Origin: Pedobacter borealis DSM 19626
Lineage (GTDB): Bacteria > Bacteroidota > Bacteroidia > Sphingobacteriales > Sphingobacteriaceae
Assembly (NCBI RefSeq): GCF_000708285.2
Contig: NZ_JAUG01000033.1
Span: 1-43,224, forward strand
Direction of reading: 5' to 3'
Length of the DNA: 43,224 nucleotides
A model generated the notes under the pieces. It was given only the letters and a program-made list of their open reading frames with translations. It had not been told where the DNA came from and made no database searches. The translations under genes were made by a program, and so were the position numbers. This document shows positions 40,345-43,224 of this stretch, one piece after another (positions within the stretch are counted from its first letter, which is position 1; each line of letters starts with the position of its first letter).

Positions 40345-42423
40345 TTGGCTAAAATCAAGAGAAATTCACACAAAATCCTTTACCGGAAGTATTCATCAAA
40401 CCTAAAATATGTGATGATGATATTTACCGTTTTCATTATTACGTTATTCCTGCCCAAACAGCCCCGGTTTAGGTATGAGTTTGAAAAAAATGCAGTATGG
40501 AAAAATAAGGACCTGATTTCGCCCTTCAGTTTTGCTATTTTAAAAACCAACCCGCAGGTTAGTGCCGATAAAAAGAATGCGCTAAAAGATATTTTGCCTG
40601 TTTACCAATTCGATAGGGGCATTACGGCAAATGCTTTAGAGGAGTTTGCCAATGAGTTTGATGTAAAATGGAAATCTAAGCAACTTAACGAAAAAGACAA
40701 GGACGTATATAAAAGCGCCTCCTATAAATTGCTGCAGAACATTTACGAGAAAGGGATTATTGGTTTAAATGTGAAACATCAGGCAGGAGGGAAGAACTAT
40801 GACTTTTCTTTACTTGAAAACAATGTTGCCCAGGAAAAGAATACACAGGATGTTTTTACCGCAGAATCGGCCCTGAAGTTTTTTAAAGATAATTTTAAAG
40901 CCCCCAATCAGGTTATGGGCGATCTGGTTGCAAACCTCGCCATTGATCATATTACCCCGAACATTGTATTTGATGAGCGGCTCACCCAAACCATACAGGA
41001 CAATACGGTTAACAATATCTCTACTACCAAGGGTATGGTGCAAAAGGGTGAGCTTATTGTAGCGAAGAATGATGTTATTGATGAAGAAATTTATCAGAAA
41101 CTGGAATCTTATAAAGCAACTTACGATGCACAAAGCAAAACAATAGGGAGCAGGGCATTGGTTTATTTGGGGCAGGTAATATTGGTTGGCTTTATACTTG
41201 CCATTTTAATGTCGTTCCTTTTTCTTTTCCGGAAGGATATTTTTGCCGATAACCGCCAGCTTTCCTTAATCCTGATTGTTACCACGGGAATGTTACTGGC
41301 ATTAACCTGGGCCATTAAAATGGAAATCCCAAGTTTGTACTACATTCCGTTCTGTGTGGTGCCCATTATCATTAGGATCCTGTTCGATACCCGTTTGGCG
41401 CTTTACCTCCATATGCTGGTAATTTTAATTGCTGGTTTTTTTGTGGCCAATAGTTTCGAGTTTGTGTTTTATCAGGTTACTGCGGGCATGGTTGCCATAT
41501 TTAGTATAAAAAACTTTGTTAAGCGCGAAAGATTCCTAGTTTCGGCCTTATTTATTCTTTTGGCTTATTTTGTTTCTTTTATAGGTATTGCCCTGCTTCG
41601 TGAAGGATCTTTTCGCGAAATAGAATGGATGAATTTTATTCCTTTTGTTTTTAGTGTACTTTTATCTCTTTTAGCTTACCCCTTAATTTACCTGTTCGAA
41701 CGTATTTTTGGTATCACATCTGATGTAGCCTTAATTGAGCTCACCAATACCAATAATAAACTCTTAAGGGAACTTGCCTTTAAAGCGCCTGGAACGTTTC
41801 AGCACTCTTTACAGGTGGCAAACCTTGCAGAGGCCGCGATATTTAAAATAGGGGGCAATTCGGTGCTGGTAAGGGCAGGTGCTTTATATCATGATATTGG
41901 TAAAGTAGACAATCCACAATATTTTATCGAGAACCAGAATACCGCTGTTAGTCCACACGATAAACTGCCATATGAGCAAAGTGCACAGATTATTATTCAA
42001 CATGTGCATAAAGGAATTGAGATTTTGAGGAAGAACCAGATTCCTGAAGCGATTATCGATTTTATCAGAACACACCACGGCAATACCCGGGTTGATTATT
42101 TTTATCAGTCTTTTTTGAAAAATACACCTGAAAAATTTGTCGACGAAAACATTTTCCGCTACCCCGGACCAATACCTTTTAGCAAAGAAACTGGTGTGTT
42201 AATGCTCGCAGATTCGGTCGAAGCTGCCTCTAGAAGTCTGAAAAACCCCGATGCTCAGAACATAAATGACATCGTTGAACGGATAATTAATTACAAATTA
42301 GAGCAAAATCAGTTAGATGACTGCGATTTAACGTTAAAAGATATTGAGACTATCAAATTGATATTCAAGACGATGCTTATGAGCATCTATCATGTGCGTA
42401 TAGATTATCAACAAATTTTGTAA
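40345..42423 (+). CDS. 7TM-HD phosphohydrolase, PgpH-like (putative c-di-AMP phosphodiesterase)
   Basis: A 692-residue protein. One N-terminal membrane segment is followed by a large extracytoplasmic 7TMR-HDED region, a block of seven membrane helices (about 270-460), and a C-terminal HD domain with HDIGK at 516-520 and downstream HHG (THHGNTRVDYFYQ). PgpH-type proteins hydrolyse c-di-AMP. Translation begins with TTG (MAKIKRNSHKILYRK) rather than ATG; the next internal ATG would cut into the first membrane segment. The tRNA operon follows. Confidence 0.9.
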   Translation: MAKIKRNSHKILYRKYSSNLKYVMMIFTVFIITLFLPKQPRFRYEFEKNAVWKNKDLISPFSFAILKTNPQVSADKKNALKDILPVYQFDRGITANALEEFANEFDVKWKSKQLNEKDKDVYKSASYKLLQNIYEKGIIGLNVKHQAGGKNYDFSLLENNVAQEKNTQDVFTAESALKFFKDNFKAPNQVMGDLVANLAIDHITPNIVFDERLTQTIQDNTVNNISTTKGMVQKGELIVAKNDVIDEEIYQKLESYKATYDAQSKTIGSRALVYLGQVILVGFILAILMSFLFLFRKDIFADNRQLSLILIVTTGMLLALTWAIKMEIPSLYYIPFCVVPIIIRILFDTRLALYLHMLVILIAGFFVANSFEFVFYQVTAGMVAIFSIKNFVKRERFLVSALFILLAYFVSFIGIALLREGSFREIEWMNFIPFVFSVLLSLLAYPLIYLFERIFGITSDVALIELTNTNNKLLRELAFKAPGTFQHSLQVANLAEAAIFKIGGNSVLVRAGALYHDIGKVDNPQYFIENQNTAVSPHDKLPYEQSAQIIIQHVHKGIEILRKNQIPEAIIDFIRTHHGNTRVDYFYQSFLKNTPEKFVDENIFRYPGPIPFSKETGVLMLADSVEAASRSLKNPDAQNINDIVERIINYKLEQNQLDDCDLTLKDIETIKLIFKTMLMSIYHVRIDYQQIL

Positions 42424-42429
42424 TTTTTT

Positions 42430-42459
42430 TTTGTTGGATAACTTGTTTTACTATATTTG
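42430..42459 (+). promoter_or_regulatory. Promoter of the tRNA operon
   Basis: TTTG (42430-42433), 18 bases, TATATTTG (42452-42459). This is the best complete -33/-7 match in the window. The transcript would start near 42463, about 43 nt before tRNA-Ser. Confidence 0.7.
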
Positions 42460-42505
42460 CAGACCTCAAAACAACGCCGGTAGGGCGGAAAATAGAGGTT
42501 GAGAA

Positions 42506-42593
<88 letters not shown>

Positions 42594-42692
42594 AGAAAAT
42601 AAAAATTTGCAAAAATAAATGGAATTGTCAATTTAAAACCGTTTCTTTGCAATCCCTTCGAAAAAGGGAAATAAAAAAGAAGATACCAAGTT

Positions 42693-42766
42693 CGGGATGT
42701 AGCGTAGCCCGGTATCGCGCCTGCTTTGGGAGCAGGAGGTCGTAGGTTCGAATCCTGCCATCCCGA
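42693..42766 (+). tRNA. tRNA-Pro (UGG), copy 1
   Basis: A 74-nt tRNA with acceptor CGGGATG/CATCCCG and anticodon loop TTTGGGA (stem CCTGC/GCAGG), anticodon TGG at 42727-42729. D- and T-loops are normal; discriminator A at 42766; CCA is not encoded. It reads CCA/CCG proline codons. Confidence 0.95.
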
Positions 42767-42816
42767 CAAAAAGTTGATCCACTTTTAAAACAGGATTAAA
42801 AGATCGATACCAAGTT

Positions 42817-42890
42817 CGGGATGTAGCGTAGCCCGGTATCGCGCCTGCTTTGGGAGCAGGAGGTCGTAGGTTCGAATCCTGCCATCCCGA
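42817..42890 (+). tRNA. tRNA-Pro (UGG), copy 2
   Basis: Identical in all 74 nt to copy 1, 124 bp downstream. The 11 bases GATACCAAGTT before both copies are also identical, so the unit arose by recent tandem duplication. Confidence 0.95.
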
Positions 42891-42913
42891 CGAAAACAGA
42901 TACAAACTGTATC

Positions 42914-42955
42914 AAAAACCCTCTAAATGGTTCATTTAGGGGGTTTTGTTTTTTT
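42914..42955 (+). terminator. Terminator of the tRNA operon
   Basis: AAACCCTCTAAAT-GGTTC-ATTTAGGGGGTTT with one G-T pair, followed by a T-rich tract. It lies 24 bp after the second tRNA-Pro. Confidence 0.8.
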
Positions 42956-42997
42956 ATTGGGTTTATAATGGGGTAATGAATATCAACCTTTTTTAAG

Positions 42998-43030
42998 GAT
43001 CAAGCAAAAAAGGGGATCAAGCAAAAAAGT
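42998..43030. repeat. Short direct repeat at the IS left side
   Basis: GGATCAAGCAAAAAA occurs twice in direct order (42998-43012 and 43015-43029). It lies just upstream of the partial transposase and may be part of the left terminal region or a transposase-binding site. Confidence 0.4.
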
Positions 43031-43074
43031 TGGGGAGTATTAAAGTTTGATTATTTTTGTGAAAATACTTTGTT

Positions 43075-43224
43075 TTGGACACCACACTACTTTCTTTAAT
43101 ACTTCCCGAAGGCTTAACCGAATACTTTGAACTTGATAAGTTTGAACTTTCTGAAGGCTCTTATCATATTTATCTTTTAGAAAAAAACATTCACCCTGGG
43201 GAGTATTTAGGAGAAAAGCTAATT
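43075..43224 (+). CDS. ISAon1-type transposase N-region protein (partial, runs off the window)
   Basis: At least 50 codons with no stop to the edge. The product contains LSLILPEGLTEYFELDKFEL and EGSYHIYLLEKNIHPGEYLGEKLI, the usual look of the small N-region protein of ISAon1-family (ISL3-related) elements in Bacteroidetes, where the transposase is split into two reading frames. The only in-frame start is TTG at 43075, with a stop at 43060-43062 upstream. The element begins between the tRNA terminator and this ORF; its left end is not defined here. Confidence 0.65.
   Translation, partial: MDTTLLSLILPEGLTEYFELDKFELSEGSYHIYLLEKNIHPGEYLGEKLI

Noticed and set aside
42998..43030. Direct repeats considered as the start of a CRISPR array
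   Set aside because: There are only two copies, 2 bp apart, with no spacers. No CRISPR-like periodicity was found anywhere in the window.

Overview
The window looks like a chromosomal piece of a Bacteroidota genome, most probably family Sphingobacteriaceae (Pedobacter-like). The base composition is AT-rich. Promoters carry the Bacteroidetes -7 box TAnnTTTG instead of a sigma70 -10 box, and Shine-Dalgarno sequences are largely absent. Several proteins belong to families typical of this phylum: THUMP-like methyltransferase, DUF4296 lipoprotein, TIGR02757, a PorP/SprF remnant, an SPFH/Arc operon and an ISAon1-type transposase. The intergenic spaces are littered with the palindromic 'TGTCA..CTGAGC..GTCGAAG' repeats common in this family. 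Genus-level placement is inference.

Layout. 136-3911 (minus): a THUMP-like methyltransferase, then a tight yggS / GNAT acetyltransferase / aspartate kinase operon. 3981-6918 (plus): a DUF4296 lipoprotein directly upstream of mutS2. 6919-7213: two copies of a double-hairpin repeat. 7214-10030: a lipoprotein sugar dehydrogenase, a 53-residue cysteine-rich ORF on the other strand, and scoAB (succinyl-CoA:3-ketoacid CoA transferase). 10146-12337 (minus): a five-LysM envelope protein translationally coupled to uridine kinase. 12621-15040: dps, then a UbiD-family decarboxylase. 15141-17713 (minus): a Gly/Tyr-rich lipoprotein and a FadL-like outer-membrane protein. 17912-21738: proS, a trans-sulfuration PLP enzyme and a TIGR02757 protein. 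21854-23942: a Crp/Fnr regulator, a decayed PorP/SprF pseudogene, a NarL-type response regulator and a small basic protein.

24497-31135 is the most interesting block. It runs dinB, a short error-prone-type dnaE, a 2H phosphoesterase ending in a consensus beta-clamp-binding peptide (QLSLF), a Fic protein preceded by two identically built palindromes, and a DUF1905/YdeI protein. 31181-38063 (minus): a polyprenyl-phosphate mannosyltransferase-like GT2, two POT peptide transporters, a secreted protein of unknown function and a thiolase. The thiolase leader shares a ~30-nt promoter/leader sequence with scoA, so these acetoacetyl-CoA genes may be co-regulated. 38673-40226 (minus): SPFH / membrane PH-like / Arc-type mini-operon. 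40345-42423 (plus): a PgpH-like HD phosphohydrolase. 42506-42890: tRNA-Ser(GCU) and two identical tRNA-Pro(UGG) genes with a promoter and terminator, followed by the left part of an ISAon1-type insertion sequence that runs off the window.

No rRNA, CRISPR array or prophage was seen. All family calls come from reading motifs by eye; no database search was run.
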